Shown: positions 43,902 through 53,391, counted from the first letter of the stretch. The stretch: 64,000 bases of DNA from Arthrobacter sp. PM3 (GCF_003352915.1 NZ_CP022314.1:2950997-3014996); one strand, 5' to 3'. Numbers and translations: made by a program. The notes: generated by a model not told the origin, from the letters alone.

Positions 43902-44783
43902 ATGAGCGGACGTCACAGCGGCGGGACAGGGGGCGGCTTGCGCATTTCGGCGTTGCCACAAACCCTGAAGATGATCTTCAAGCTTGCGCCCCGGCAGCTC
44001 AGTGACGAGATTGCGCTGGCCAAGGCCGAACTCAAGCGCAAGGGGACTCAGGTCGGCGTCGCCGGCGCCTTCCTCGCCGTCGCCGTCGTCTTCGTCGCGT
44101 TCCTGGCGGTCGGCCTGATCGTCGCCGCAATCATGGGTCTCGCCACGATCATGCCGGCGTGGCTCGCCGCGTTGCTGGTGTGCGCAGTGTTCCTCATCAT
44201 CGCCGCCATCGGCGCCCTCATCGGGGTCAACAAGTTCAAGGCCGCCCTGCCGCTCGTTCCCGAGGAGACCATCCGCGGCCTCAAGTACGATCTCGGCATC
44301 GCGAAGGAAGGCTCCGCGTTCGACGCGGCGATCCTGGACCCGAACTCCGAACAGTACAAGGCCGCGAAGGCCGCCAAGGAGGCCGCAGCCGCCAAGGCGA
44401 AGGCGGAGAAGGAAGCCAAGGCTGCCGCCCAACCCGATCTCGGACCCGCCCCCACCGAATCCGAGCTGCTGAACCGGCTGGACCAGCGGCGCACGCACCT
44501 GACCGGCGTCAGGGACGAGCTCGGCAGGGAACTTGACATCAAAACCCAGGCCCGTGCCTTGCTGGCTGTCACCCTTGCCCGGCTCCAGGAGGGCAAAGAC
44601 CAGCTAAACACCAAGATCGCCGGCTTCCGTTCCACCGTCCGGTCTTCGACGGCGTCGGCGGGCTCATCAGCTGACGGGCAGACCCTGGCCGGACAGCTCA
44701 AGGACCGTTGGAAGCCGCTCGCGGTGCTGGCCGCCTCGGCAGCCGCGCTCGCGGTCCTGGTGCGCAAACTGATCAAGGGCTAG
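43902..44783 (+). CDS. Holin-X/DUF3618-like envelope protein
   Basis: A 293-residue protein. Residues about 25-115 carry the Actinobacterial Holin-X pattern (LSDEIALAKAELKRKGTQVG and two TM segments). A charged Ala/Lys coiled-coil linker (145-180) and a DUF3618-like region (ESELLNRLDQRRTHLTGVRDEL) follow, ending in a short C-terminal TM. Such proteins are common in actinobacteria and are not evidence of a phage. Role unknown. Confidence 0.78.
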   Translation: MSGRHSGGTGGGLRISALPQTLKMIFKLAPRQLSDEIALAKAELKRKGTQVGVAGAFLAVAVVFVAFLAVGLIVAAIMGLATIMPAWLAALLVCAVFLIIAAIGALIGVNKFKAALPLVPEETIRGLKYDLGIAKEGSAFDAAILDPNSEQYKAAKAAKEAAAAKAKAEKEAKAAAQPDLGPAPTESELLNRLDQRRTHLTGVRDELGRELDIKTQARALLAVTLARLQEGKDQLNTKIAGFRSTVRSSTASAGSSADGQTLAGQLKDRWKPLAVLAASAAALAVLVRKLIKG

Positions 44784-44838
44784 GCAGACCCCTGAACCCA
44801 ATCGCCAAACCGTTGCCGTCCACGGAAAGGGGGAATCG

Positions 44839-45462
44839 ATGAAATTCATCGGCGCTGGCGCCCGTCCCGGGCAGCCCCTCGTCCACCGCGACGCCGTCTT
44901 CACGGTCCCCAATGTCCTCACCGTGGTCCGCTTCCTGGGCGTCCCGCTGTTTATCTGGCTGGTGCTCTCGGAACACGAATACGGCTACGGCGCCCTCGTG
45001 CTCGCCATCATGGCCAGCACCGACTGGGTGGACGGCTACATTGCCCGCCGCTTCAACCAGATGACCAACCTCGGCCGGGTCATGGACCCCATCGCCGACC
45101 GGCTTTCCCTCATTGCCGTGGCCGTCACCCTCGTGATCGCCGGCGTCGTCCAGTGGTGGTACCTCGCGGCACTGCTGATCCCGGATGCGGTCCTGCTGGC
45201 CCTGTCAGTGTTCTATTTCCACGGCCACCCGGACCTGCCGGTCAGCCGCATCGGGAAAATCCGCACCGGCCTGCTCCTGGTGGGAACACCGCTGCTGGTG
45301 CTGTCCAAGCTGCCCGTGCCCGGCGCGGACGCTTACGCTTCCGTCGCGTGGATCTTCCTGGGGCTGGGACTCGTGGGGCACTGGATCGCGGCCTACAACT
45401 ACGTCTGGGCCATCATCGCCAAGGGCCGCGAGCTCCGGACGCACGACGGCGGCACCCACTGA
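44839..45462 (+). CDS. CDP-alcohol phosphatidyltransferase
   Basis: A 207-residue membrane enzyme that transfers the phosphatidyl group from CDP-diacylglycerol to an alcohol. The full signature is present: Asp62, Asp65, Gly66, Ala69, Arg70, Gly79, Asp83 and Asp87 in DWVDGYIARR and GRVMDPIAD. It has about six TM segments. The acceptor (glycerol phosphate, inositol phosphate or phosphatidylglycerol) is unclear. ATG at 44839 after AAAGGGGG. The stop overlaps the next start (TGATG). Confidence 0.9.
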   Translation: MKFIGAGARPGQPLVHRDAVFTVPNVLTVVRFLGVPLFIWLVLSEHEYGYGALVLAIMASTDWVDGYIARRFNQMTNLGRVMDPIADRLSLIAVAVTLVIAGVVQWWYLAALLIPDAVLLALSVFYFHGHPDLPVSRIGKIRTGLLLVGTPLLVLSKLPVPGADAYASVAWIFLGLGLVGHWIAAYNYVWAIIAKGRELRTHDGGTH

Positions 45463-46364
45463 TGGTCTGGCTTGCGGTTTTGCTTGCGGTGGCCGGTGCC
45501 TTCTGCCTGGCGTTCGGCGCCCAACGGCAGGGGAGTGCCGTCAAGGCCGATACCGGCGGACTGGCGCTGAGCACCCACGGCCTGCTGCGGCTGGTCCGTA
45601 ATCCCCGGTGGGTATTCGGGCTCCTGCTGCTCGGCGCCGGGATGGCCATGAACGCTGTCGCCCTCGTGATGGCACCGCTGACCGTGGTGCAGCCGATCGG
45701 TGCCATCGCCCTCGTGATCACCACGGTGGTCAACACCAAGGACCAGGGCCTGAGCATGAACCGGGCCACCATTGTGGCCATCACGGCCTGCGTGACAGGA
45801 TCGGCGCTGTTCGTGGTGCTGGCCGTCAACGTGACCCAGGAAAACCACAACGTGAGCAGCGAGGACGAGCTGACGATCGTCCTGCTCCTGGCCCTGGCGG
45901 TGGGGCTTTTCGGCACGCTGGCCCTGCTCTTCAAACACCGCATGAGCGCCTTCGTCTATATCCTGGGCGCCGGCGTCCTGTTCGGCTTCGTGGCCGTCCT
46001 GACCCGCATCATCGGCAGGCATCTGCTGGACCCGAACGGACAGTTTTTGCTGAACGTGCCGTGGTACAGCGTGGTGGCAATCGTGGCCGCCGGTGTCCTG
46101 GGATCCTGGTTCGTGCAGAACGCCTATTCCAGCGGGCCGCCGGATCTGGTCATTGCCGGATTGACCGTGATCGACCCCATCGTGGGCATCGCGATCGGCA
46201 TCGTAATTCTGGGAGAACTGCGTCCCGACGTCCAGCCCGTCATGGCAATTGCCATGGGGACAGCCGCATCCCTTGCTATCGTGGGAGTCATAGCCCTCTC
46301 CAGGCACCACCCCGAAGTCACCAAGCGCAAGAAAGAAGCGCGGAAGGCCGCGGGCCGGTCCTAG
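45462..46364 (+). CDS. DMT/NIPA-like membrane transporter
   Basis: A 300-residue membrane protein with nine or ten TM segments, including LSTHGLLRLVRNPRWVFGLL and the conserved LTVVQPIGAIALVITTV and VIDPIVGIAIGIVILGE, as in EamA/NIPA magnesium-transporter-like proteins. Substrate unknown. It is translationally coupled to the phosphatidyltransferase. Confidence 0.83.
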   Translation: MVWLAVLLAVAGAFCLAFGAQRQGSAVKADTGGLALSTHGLLRLVRNPRWVFGLLLLGAGMAMNAVALVMAPLTVVQPIGAIALVITTVVNTKDQGLSMNRATIVAITACVTGSALFVVLAVNVTQENHNVSSEDELTIVLLLALAVGLFGTLALLFKHRMSAFVYILGAGVLFGFVAVLTRIIGRHLLDPNGQFLLNVPWYSVVAIVAAGVLGSWFVQNAYSSGPPDLVIAGLTVIDPIVGIAIGIVILGELRPDVQPVMAIAMGTAASLAIVGVIALSRHHPEVTKRKKEARKAAGRS

Positions 46365-46468
46365 GGGGTCAGTCCAGACTTCGGCTGCGGGCCCGGCGCG
46401 CCTGCGCCGACAGCCAGCCGGCCACCATCGACCCAGCTGCCCGACAGTGACCACCAGGAGCTCCTCAC

Positions 46469-47665
46469 GTGACCATGTCCGACCACCAGCCCCCGCTGAC
46501 CATCCTGATCGCCGCTGACACCTACCCGCCCGACGTCAACGGAGCCGCCCAGTTCGGCTACCGGCTCGCCAAAGGCATGACCGGCCGCGGACACAACGTG
46601 CACGTCCTGGCCTGCCGTCCCGGCAAAGGCCCGAGCTTCAGCGAGTTCAGCGACGAGGGCACCATCCACCGCCTGCGCTCCCACTCCGTGCCGACCCACG
46701 AGTACTTCCGCATCACCTTCCCCTGGGAAACCAAGAAGGAAATCCGGATGCTGTTCGACCGCATCCAGCCGGACGTCGTGCACATCCAGAGCCACTACAT
46801 GATCGGCGAACACGTCCTGTACGAGGCGGTGAAGCGCGGCATCCGGGTGGTGGCGACCAACCACTTCATGCCGGAAAACCTGAACCCCTTCCTGCCGTTC
46901 CCGCAGTGGTTCAAGAACATCATCGGCCGGATCTCCTGGCGGGACATGGGCAAAGTCATGGGCCAGGCCGACGTCGTAACCACGCCCACGCCGCTGGCCG
47001 CCAAAGCCATGCACCAGCACGCCTTCCTCCGCAAGGTCCTGCCGCTCTCCAACGGCATCGACGCCGCCGCCTACGAACTCCATCCTGACGAAAGCCAGGA
47101 ACGCCGCGACAGCCCTACGGCACTTTTCGTTGGCCGGCTGGCCGAGGAAAAGCACATCGACGTGCTGATTGACGCCGTCGCCAAGACGCCCAAGGAACTG
47201 GACATCCACCTGGAAATCGTCGGCGGCGGCGAAGTCCGCCCGGCCCTCGAAGCCCAGGTGGCCCGGCTCGGGCTGACGGACCGGGTCACGTTCCTGGGCC
47301 TTGCCAGCGACGAGGACCTACGGAAGGCCTACATTGCAGCCGACGTGTTCTGCATGCCCGGCACGGCCGAGCTGCAGTCCCTCGTGACGCTGGAGGCCAT
47401 GTCGGCGTCGACGCCGGTGCTGCTGGCCGACGCGATGGCGCTGCCGCACCTCGTGCGCGACGGCGAAAACGGCTACCTCTTCACGCCGAACGACAGCGAC
47501 GACCTCGCCGCGAAGCTGGCGCTCGTGCTGTCCTTGCCGGCGGACGAGCGTGAGGCCATGGGCAAAACCAGCCGCGAAATGGTGGAAAGCCACGGCATCG
47601 CGCGCACGCTGCAGACGTTCGAGGACATCTACAGGGGCGCCAGCTACGACGACCTGGTCGTCTAA
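46469..47665 (+). CDS. Glycosyltransferase family 4 (GT-B)
   Basis: A 398-residue retaining glycosyltransferase. ADTYPPDVNGAAQFGYRLAKG is the N-terminal glycine-rich acceptor loop, VGRLAEEKHIDVLIDA opens the C-terminal donor domain, and MPGTAELQSLVTLEAMS is the E-X7-E motif. This pattern suits mannosyl- or glucosyl-transfer from a nucleotide sugar or polyprenyl donor. GTG at 46469 with GGAG 8 bp upstream; ATG 46475 is an alternative. It precedes a tRNA gene. Confidence 0.88.
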   Translation: MTMSDHQPPLTILIAADTYPPDVNGAAQFGYRLAKGMTGRGHNVHVLACRPGKGPSFSEFSDEGTIHRLRSHSVPTHEYFRITFPWETKKEIRMLFDRIQPDVVHIQSHYMIGEHVLYEAVKRGIRVVATNHFMPENLNPFLPFPQWFKNIIGRISWRDMGKVMGQADVVTTPTPLAAKAMHQHAFLRKVLPLSNGIDAAAYELHPDESQERRDSPTALFVGRLAEEKHIDVLIDAVAKTPKELDIHLEIVGGGEVRPALEAQVARLGLTDRVTFLGLASDEDLRKAYIAADVFCMPGTAELQSLVTLEAMSASTPVLLADAMALPHLVRDGENGYLFTPNDSDDLAAKLALVLSLPADEREAMGKTSREMVESHGIARTLQTFEDIYRGASYDDLVV

Positions 47666-47775
47666 CCGGGCGGGCGGTGCTGGCCGCCTGCGCGTGTGAT
47701 GCGTTTACTATTGCTAGAGTGTTTTTGCCCGGATCCGGTCCGGCCCCTGCGGGGCCGGCGTGGTTCCGGGCGCAG

Positions 47776-47849
47776 GGGGCTATAGCTCAGCTGGTTAGAG
47801 CGCGGGACTCATAATCCTAAGGTCCTCGGTTCAAGTCCGAGTAGCCCTA
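47776..47849 (+). tRNA. tRNA with CAT anticodon (Met or lysidine-Ile2)
   Basis: A 74-nt cloverleaf with acceptor GGGGCTA/TAGCCCT (one G-T pair), D-loop GCTCAGCTGGTTAGAGC, anticodon loop CTCATAA and T-loop TTCAAGT. The Met/Ile2 choice cannot be settled without identity-element scoring. The anticodon stem has weak outer pairs. Confidence 0.9.
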
Positions 47850-47890
47850 CGATGCTGCGGGAGTCCCCGTGCCGGGAGTGCCGCATCCAA

Positions 47891-47934
47891 GGGAGCCGCG
47901 GCCGACGTTCGACGTCGGCCGCGGCTCCCTTTTT
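47891..47934 (+). terminator. Strong terminator after the CAT tRNA
   Basis: A perfect 18-bp stem (GGGAGCCGCGGCCGACGT) with loop TCG, followed by TTTTT. Confidence 0.93.
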
Positions 47935-47975
47935 CGTGTGCCCCCTCACTTGCAGGCCTCCCCGAAAAGGAGTAA

Positions 47976-47991
47976 GTTACTGGTCAGTAAC
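47976..47991. promoter_or_regulatory. Palindromic operator upstream of acyl-CoA dehydrogenase
   Basis: GTTACTGGTCAGTAAC is a perfect 16-bp palindrome 61 bp before the gene. Its shape suits a TetR-family repressor of acyl-CoA metabolism, but no such gene is in the window. Confidence 0.6.
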
Positions 47992-48052
47992 ATATCGTCG
48001 GCGCGAAGCCCTCGTTCTTTTGGTCGCCGCTGATCACAAGTGAAGGAACATC

Positions 48053-49243
48053 ATGTCCAAAGCTGCCATCGACATTAACAACCTGCCCTACGCTGACGGT
48101 GATTTCTTCGCGTTCGAGCAGTTGCTCAGCACCAAGGAACAGGACAGGCTGGCTGAGGTCCGGGAGTTCCTCGCCCGCGAGGTCAAGCCGATTGCCGTTG
48201 ACTGCTGGAACCGCGCCGATTTCCCCATGGACCTGATCCCGAAACTCGCCGAAATCGACCTCGTCAGCCCGGTCCGGCGGCAGGGCTACTCAAACCTGTT
48301 CGCCGGCATCCTGCACGCCGAAGCGACCCGCGCCGACACGTCGATCGCGACGTTCATGGGGGTCCACGACGGGCTCTTTACCGGCTCCATCGAAGCCCTG
48401 GCCTCGCAGGAACAGCAGGATGCCTGGCTCCCGGACATCTACTCGCTGAAGAAGATCGGGGCCTTCGGCCTGACCGAGCCTTTGGGCGGTTCCGACGTCG
48501 CCGGCGGCACGCGTACCACGGCGCGGCGCGAAGGCGGGAACTGGATCCTGAACGGGGCCAAGCGCTGGATCGGCAACGCCACGTTCTCTGACTGGGTGGT
48601 CATCTACGCCCGTGACGTCGACGACAACCAGGTCAAGGGCTTCCTCGTTGACACCGCGACTGAAGGCTACAGCGCCCGCAAGATTGAGAACAAGATCTCG
48701 CTGCGCACCGTCCAAAACGCCGACATCACGCTCGAGAACGTGATCGTGCCGGACTTCTTCAAGCTCGCCAACGCCAACAGCTTCCGGGACACAAACAAGG
48801 TTCTCAAGGTCACCCGACTCGCCGTGGCGTGGCAGGCGGTGGGGCAGCAGCTCGCAGCCTTCGATGTCGCCCGGCGCTACGCTGTTGAGCGCAGCCAGTT
48901 CGGCCGCCCGATCGCCTCCTTCCAGCTCGTCCAGAACCAGCTCGTCCAGATCCTCGGCAACGCGGTCAGTTCCATGGGCATGATGGTGCGGCTCTCGCAG
49001 CTCGAGGATGCCGGGCAGGCCAAGGACGAACAGTCAGCCCTGGCCAAGGCGTTCACCACCGCACGCATGCGCGAAAGCGTGGCTCTGGGCCGGAGCATCC
49101 TTGGCGGCAACGGAATCGTGACGGACTTCGAGATGGCCAAAGTCTTCTCTGATGCTGAGGCCATCTACTCCTACGAGGGCACGCATGAAATCAACACCCT
49201 GGTCACCGGCCGGGCGATCACCGGGATCTCAGCGATCGTCTGA
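48053..49243 (+). CDS. Acyl-CoA dehydrogenase (glutaryl-CoA dehydrogenase-like)
   Basis: A 396-residue flavoprotein. GAFGLTEPLGGSDVAGG and NGAKRWIGNATFSDWVV bind FAD and substrate, SQFGRPIASFQLVQNQLV contacts FAD, and YSYEGTHEINTLVTGRAITG contains the catalytic Glu. The YEGTHEI-GRAITG context is closest to glutaryl-CoA dehydrogenases, though short-branched substrates are possible. ATG at 48053 after GTGAAGGAA. Its last 73 bp overlap the opposing M23 peptidase gene. Confidence 0.9.
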   Translation: MSKAAIDINNLPYADGDFFAFEQLLSTKEQDRLAEVREFLAREVKPIAVDCWNRADFPMDLIPKLAEIDLVSPVRRQGYSNLFAGILHAEATRADTSIATFMGVHDGLFTGSIEALASQEQQDAWLPDIYSLKKIGAFGLTEPLGGSDVAGGTRTTARREGGNWILNGAKRWIGNATFSDWVVIYARDVDDNQVKGFLVDTATEGYSARKIENKISLRTVQNADITLENVIVPDFFKLANANSFRDTNKVLKVTRLAVAWQAVGQQLAAFDVARRYAVERSQFGRPIASFQLVQNQLVQILGNAVSSMGMMVRLSQLEDAGQAKDEQSALAKAFTTARMRESVALGRSILGGNGIVTDFEMAKVFSDAEAIYSYEGTHEINTLVTGRAITGISAIV

Positions 49244-50055
49244 TCCGCGCCCGGCGTCACACCGCGCCGCCGCACCGGCTGTCGTGGCCGTCGTGGCCGC
49301 CGCGGCAGTGCGGGCCGGGACCGCGCCGGTCCCGCTCCGCCCGGCAGACGTGCCCGCGCGGCGGCTTGCGCGCCGGGCCCCGGGGCGCCGGCCGCGAGGG
49401 GCGGCAGCAACACGGACGGCCTGAGATCCATCACGAACGCCAGCGGATTCACGTATTCGTCGCCCCGCCGGAGGCCCCAATGCACGCAGGGCGGTGACGG
49501 GCCGCAATGGCCGGCCCGGACGTGGCCGAGGACCCCGCCTGCTGCCACCGAGGCCCCGACCGCCAGTTCGCTGGATGCCGGTTCGAAGCTGCTGCGCAGC
49601 CCGTTGCCGTGGTCCAACGTGATCACTGGCCGGTCGACGACAAATCCCACAAACACCACGGTCCCGGCTGCCGGCGCCAGGAGCGGCGCGCCGTCGTTGG
49701 CCGCCGCCAAGTCGACACCCCGGTGACCACTGAGCCACGGCCTGGCCGGCGGATCGAACGCGCGCAGGAGGGTCGGGCGCGGGCTAAGCGGCCAGCCCCA
49801 GCCGGACACGGGGGCGGGCCCGGCCCGGGCGGGGCCGAGGGTTGCCATCGAAGGCGCCCCGAAACCCCCGGCGCCCGCACGGCCGGAGGGCGGGGACGCG
49901 CGCAATGCAAGCGCGGGGCCTTCCGGCAGCGCGGCCAAGGGCGCGACCAGGAGCACGACTGTCAGGAACGGCGCCGATAGAAGCGTCGCCGACCGGAACG
50001 GTGTCGAACGAGATGCCGCCAGAACTGATTCCGGCAAGCGGGGGAAGATCTTCAT
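49171..50055 (-). CDS. M23 (LytM-type) zinc peptidase, secreted
   Basis: A 294-residue protein with an N-terminal signal-like segment (SATLLSAPFLTVVLLVAPLAAL). The LytM domain has HRGVDLAA (zinc His and Asp), a GHVRAGH loop and CVHWGLRRG (second His pair). It likely cuts peptidoglycan cross-links outside the membrane. After LAFVMDLRPSVLLP, the usual end of such proteins, about 75 Arg/Pro-rich residues follow and run over the end of the acyl-CoA dehydrogenase gene. ATG at 50055 (MKIFPR). Confidence 0.82.
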   Translation of the reverse strand: MKIFPRLPESVLAASRSTPFRSATLLSAPFLTVVLLVAPLAALPEGPALALRASPPSGRAGAGGFGAPSMATLGPARAGPAPVSGWGWPLSPRPTLLRAFDPPARPWLSGHRGVDLAAANDGAPLLAPAAGTVVFVGFVVDRPVITLDHGNGLRSSFEPASSELAVGASVAAGGVLGHVRAGHCGPSPPCVHWGLRRGDEYVNPLAFVMDLRPSVLLPPLAAGAPGPGAQAAARARLPGGAGPARSRPALPRRPRRPRQPVRRRGVTPGADQTIAEIPVIARPVTRVLISCVPS

Positions 50056-50181
50056 GCCCCCAGCCTCCCGCAGCACCCGGGCCGCCGATACGGCCCAAAC
50101 CGGCTATGTGGATAACCCGGATTCCCCGCCTGGCGGACCGGCCGGAACCGTCCATCGGGGCGGGGCCGCTGTAGTACACTT

Positions 50182-50505
50182 GGTGGAGCAGTTTGCTGTG
50201 CCCTCACGCTAGTTCATCGCGTTAACCGAGATGGTCGAAGCCGGCACGCCTCATTCAGGGGTGCGGGGGAGCAGCGGCTGACTACGCGTATCCAGCCCTC
50301 CTCATCAGAAGCAAACTTTCGGCTGCGGAGGACTGTGCCTCCTGCGGTCCGTTCCACCTGGCAAGTCCAGACGGTACGGATGGGAAGCGCAGTGGATGCC
50401 AGGAGCAGTGCCCGCCCCGGGTACCTGCTAAACAACCGTCAACTATTGGCAGGGTAAGAGGGCCGCAGGCTCTCTCATGAATGACCTGCCGGAAGGAGCG
50501 TCGGC
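50182..50505 (+). promoter_or_regulatory. Long structured leader of rpsB
   Basis: About 320 bp between the M23 gene and rpsB carries no gene but several possible stems, for example GGAGG/CCTCC (50327-50331 and 50338-50342) and GTGCC/GGCAC near the start. A -10-like TACACT lies near 50175. The length suggests a regulated leader, possibly autogenous control by S2; this is inference. Confidence 0.4.
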
Positions 50506-51360
50506 ATGCCCGTCGTAACCATGCGCCAGCTGCTTGACAGCGGCGTCCACTTTGGACACCAGACCCGCCGTTGGAACCCGAAGATGAAGCGCTTCATCTT
50601 CACGGAGCGCAACGGTATCTACATCATTGACCTGCAGCAGTCGCTGTCCTACATCGACCGTGCCTACGAGTTCGTTAAGGCCACCGTTGCACACGGCGGC
50701 ACCGTCCTCTTCGTCGGCACCAAGAAGCAGGCGCAGGAAGCCATCGCCGAGCAGGCCACCCGCGTTGGCCAGCCGTACGTCAACCAGCGGTGGCTCGGCG
50801 GTATGCTGACCAACTTCTCGACCGTTTCCAAGCGCATTCAGCGCATGAAGGAACTCGAAGAGATCGACTTCGACGACGTCGCCGGCTCCGCTTACACCAA
50901 GAAGGAACTGCTGCTCCTTCGCCGCGAACTCACCAAGCTGGAATCCAACCTCGGTGGTATCCGCAACCTGACCAAGGCTCCGTCCGCTCTGTGGATCGTT
51001 GACACCAAGAAGGAACACCTCGCGGTCGACGAAGCCAAGAAGCTGAACATCCCGGTTGTTGCCATCCTGGACACCAACTGCGACCCCGACGAAGTTGATT
51101 TCCCGATCCCGGGCAACGACGACGCCATCCGCTCCGTCAACCTGCTGACCCGCGTTGTCGCCGACGCCGTTGCCGAGGGCCTGATCGCCCGCAACCAGCG
51201 CGCCACCGGCACCACGGAAGCTCCGGAAGAGCCGCTGGCCGAGTGGGAGCGCGAGCTCCTCGAAGGCAACAAGGCTGAAGCTGCCGCAGCGCCCGCCGCT
51301 GAGGCTGCTCCGGCTGCCGAAGAGGCCCCGGCTGCTGACGAAGCACCGGAAGCCAAGTAG
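50506..51360 (+). CDS. rpsB: 30S ribosomal protein S2
   Basis: A 284-residue S2. It has [20 protein letters not shown] and [15 protein letters not shown], the S2 signatures, and an extra C-terminal Ala/Glu-rich tail (about 245-284), common in actinobacteria. ATG at 50506 after GGAAGGAGCG. It is first in rpsB-tsf-pyrH-frr-cdsA. Confidence 0.98.
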   Translation: MPVVTMRQLLDSGVHFGHQTRRWNPKMKRFIFTERNGIYIIDLQQSLSYIDRAYEFVKATVAHGGTVLFVGTKKQAQEAIAEQATRVGQPYVNQRWLGGMLTNFSTVSKRIQRMKELEEIDFDDVAGSAYTKKELLLLRRELTKLESNLGGIRNLTKAPSALWIVDTKKEHLAVDEAKKLNIPVVAILDTNCDPDEVDFPIPGNDDAIRSVNLLTRVVADAVAEGLIARNQRATGTTEAPEEPLAEWERELLEGNKAEAAAAPAAEAAPAAEEAPAADEAPEAK

Positions 51361-51411
51361 GCAGACAAGTAAATCTGGATCTCCCCGCACGCTGCCTGCG
51401 GCGTAGGGGGT

Positions 51412-51456
51412 ACCGACAGGATGGCCGCTCACCAGGTGAGCAGCCGTCCTGTCGGT
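51412..51456 (+). terminator. Hairpin between rpsB and tsf
   Basis: ACCGACAGGATGGC...CTCACC pairs with GGTGAG...GCCGTCCTGTCGGT over about 20 bp with two mismatches and a 2-nt loop. It has no T-run, so it may attenuate rather than end transcription, or separate S2 from EF-Ts levels. Confidence 0.65.
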
Positions 51457-51493
51457 CCGTACACCACATAAATTTCTAGACAGAGGGGTTCAC

Positions 51494-52330
51494 ATGGCGA
51501 ACTACACTGCCGCTGATATCAAGGCTCTGCGCGAGCGCACCGGCGCCGGCATGATGGATGTCAAGAAGGCTCTTGACGAAGCCAACGGTGACGCCGAGAA
51601 GGCCATCGAAATCATCCGCATCAAGGGCCTCAAGGGCGCCACCAAGCGCGAAGGCCGCTCCACCGCCGAGGGCCTGGTCGCCGCCAAGGTCGCCAACGGC
51701 GTCGGCGTGATGATCGAAGTCAACTGCGAGACCGACTTCGTCGCCAAGGCTGACAAGTTCATCCAGCTGGCTGACAAGGTCCTGGCCGTCGCTGTCGAGT
51801 CCGGCGCTGCCGACCTCGACGCACTGCTGGCCACCGAGGTCGACGGCAAGCCGCTGTCCGAGGTCGTCGTCGAAGAAGGCGCCGTCCTGGGCGAGAAGGT
51901 TGTTGTCCGCCGCATCTCCCGTATCGAGGGTGCCACGGTCGACGCGTACCTGCACAAGACCTCCAAGGACCTCCCGGCCCAGGTCGGCGTCCTCTTCGCT
52001 GTTGACGGCGAAGGCGAAGCAGCTGCCACCGCCGCGCACGACGTCGCCGTTCACATCGCCGCCATGGCTCCGAACTACCTCACCCGCGAGGACGTTCCGG
52101 CCGAGCTCGTCGAGTCCGAGCGCCGCATCGCCGAGGAAACCGCCAAGGCTGAGGGCAAGCCCGAAGCTGCGCTGACCAAGATCGTCGAAGGCCGCGTTAC
52201 CGGCTTCTACAAGGGCGAGGTCCTCGTTGACCAGGCATTCGCCAAGGACGCCAAGAAGTCCGTCGCCCAGGTCCTCGAAGAGGCCGGCGTCAAGGGAACT
52301 GCCTTCACGCGCTTCCGCGTCGGTTCCTAG
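51494..52330 (+). CDS. tsf: Elongation factor Ts
   Basis: A 278-residue nucleotide-exchange factor for EF-Tu. RTGAGMMDVKKALDEANGD is the N-terminal UBA-like signature, and GVGVMIEVNCETDFVAK is the second EF-Ts motif. Full length. ATG at 51494 after CAGAGGGG. Confidence 0.98.
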   Translation: MANYTAADIKALRERTGAGMMDVKKALDEANGDAEKAIEIIRIKGLKGATKREGRSTAEGLVAAKVANGVGVMIEVNCETDFVAKADKFIQLADKVLAVAVESGAADLDALLATEVDGKPLSEVVVEEGAVLGEKVVVRRISRIEGATVDAYLHKTSKDLPAQVGVLFAVDGEGEAAATAAHDVAVHIAAMAPNYLTREDVPAELVESERRIAEETAKAEGKPEAALTKIVEGRVTGFYKGEVLVDQAFAKDAKKSVAQVLEEAGVKGTAFTRFRVGS

Positions 52331-52387
52331 TCAGACACCAGTCCGACGAAAGTCAGGCACCAGTCAGGCATTAGCCAGACACGCTGA

Positions 52388-52418
52388 GGGGGTGGTCACC
52401 ACGGTGGCCACCCCTTTT
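52388..52418 (+). terminator. Terminator after tsf
   Basis: GGGGTGGTCAC and GTGGCCACCCC pair with one wobble around a short loop, followed by TTTT. Confidence 0.85.
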
Positions 52419-52517
52419 GCATGCACGCACGAGGCGCCCCTTCCGGCCACGGCCGGAATGCGGCCTTGGGCCCACAGCACGATAACCTAACTCAGAGTTC
52501 ACCAACGGGAAGGCACC

Positions 52518-53267
52518 ATGGAAACCGTCACCACTTCAGCCCAGCCAAAGAAGAACAACCGGCGCCGCGTCCTCCTGAAGCTTTCCGGCGAGGTCTTCGG
52601 CGGCGGGAAACTGGGCGTTGACCCGGACACCGTCCGCGGCGTGGCCAAGCAGATCGCGGCCGCAGTTCCCGACGTCGAAGTCGCGATCGTCGTCGGCGGC
52701 GGCAACTTCTTCCGCGGCGCCGAACTCTCCCAGAGCGGCATGGACCGCTCCCGCGCCGACTACATGGGCATGCTCGGGACCGTCATGAACTGCCTCGCGC
52801 TCCAGGACTTCCTGGAACAGGCCGGGGTGGAAACCCGTGTGCAGAGCGCCATCACCATGGGACAGGTCGCCGAGGCCTATATTCCCCGCCGCGCCATCCG
52901 CCACATGGAAAAGGGCCGCGTGGTCATCTTCGGCGCCGGCGCCGGCCTGCCCTACTTCTCCACCGACACGGTCGCCGCCCAGCGCGCCATGGAAGTCCAC
53001 GCCGACGTCGTCCTGATGGCCAAGAGCGGCGTCGACGGCGTCTACACCGCCGACCCCAAGAAGGACCCGACGGCGGAGAAGCTGCACCACCTCAGCTACG
53101 ACGATGCACTCCGCCGCGACATCCGCGTCATGGACCAGACCGCCATGACCATGTGCAAGGACAACAATCTCACGATGGTGGTGTTCGGCATGGAAGGCGA
53201 AGGCAACGTCACCCGCGCCATCCGCGGCGAAGACCTGGGCACCGTCGTCACCCCCAGCAACGGCTAG
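52518..53267 (+). CDS. pyrH: UMP kinase
   Basis: A 249-residue amino-acid-kinase-fold enzyme that phosphorylates [15 protein letters not shown] binds [15 protein letters not shown] the nucleotide, and [19 protein letters not shown] is the kinase signature. ATG at 52518. It is followed by frr after 124 bp. Confidence 0.97.
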   Translation: METVTTSAQPKKNNRRRVLLKLSGEVFGGGKLGVDPDTVRGVAKQIAAAVPDVEVAIVVGGGNFFRGAELSQSGMDRSRADYMGMLGTVMNCLALQDFLEQAGVETRVQSAITMGQVAEAYIPRRAIRHMEKGRVVIFGAGAGLPYFSTDTVAAQRAMEVHADVVLMAKSGVDGVYTADPKKDPTAEKLHHLSYDDALRRDIRVMDQTAMTMCKDNNLTMVVFGMEGEGNVTRAIRGEDLGTVVTPSNG

Positions 53268-53391
53268 GATGTTTGCAGGACCTTCCCGCCGCACGGCGGA
53301 AGACACAGGCGCCAGGCGGAAAGCGGCGGGCGCACACGACACAGTGCCGCGCCCCGGCCGCCGGGACGCACGAATTTCTGAGGAGAGAGAC

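Noticed and set aside
43902..44783. Prophage remnant from the holin-like protein
   Set aside because: Holin-X-type proteins are common chromosomal envelope proteins in actinobacteria, and no phage genes flank it.
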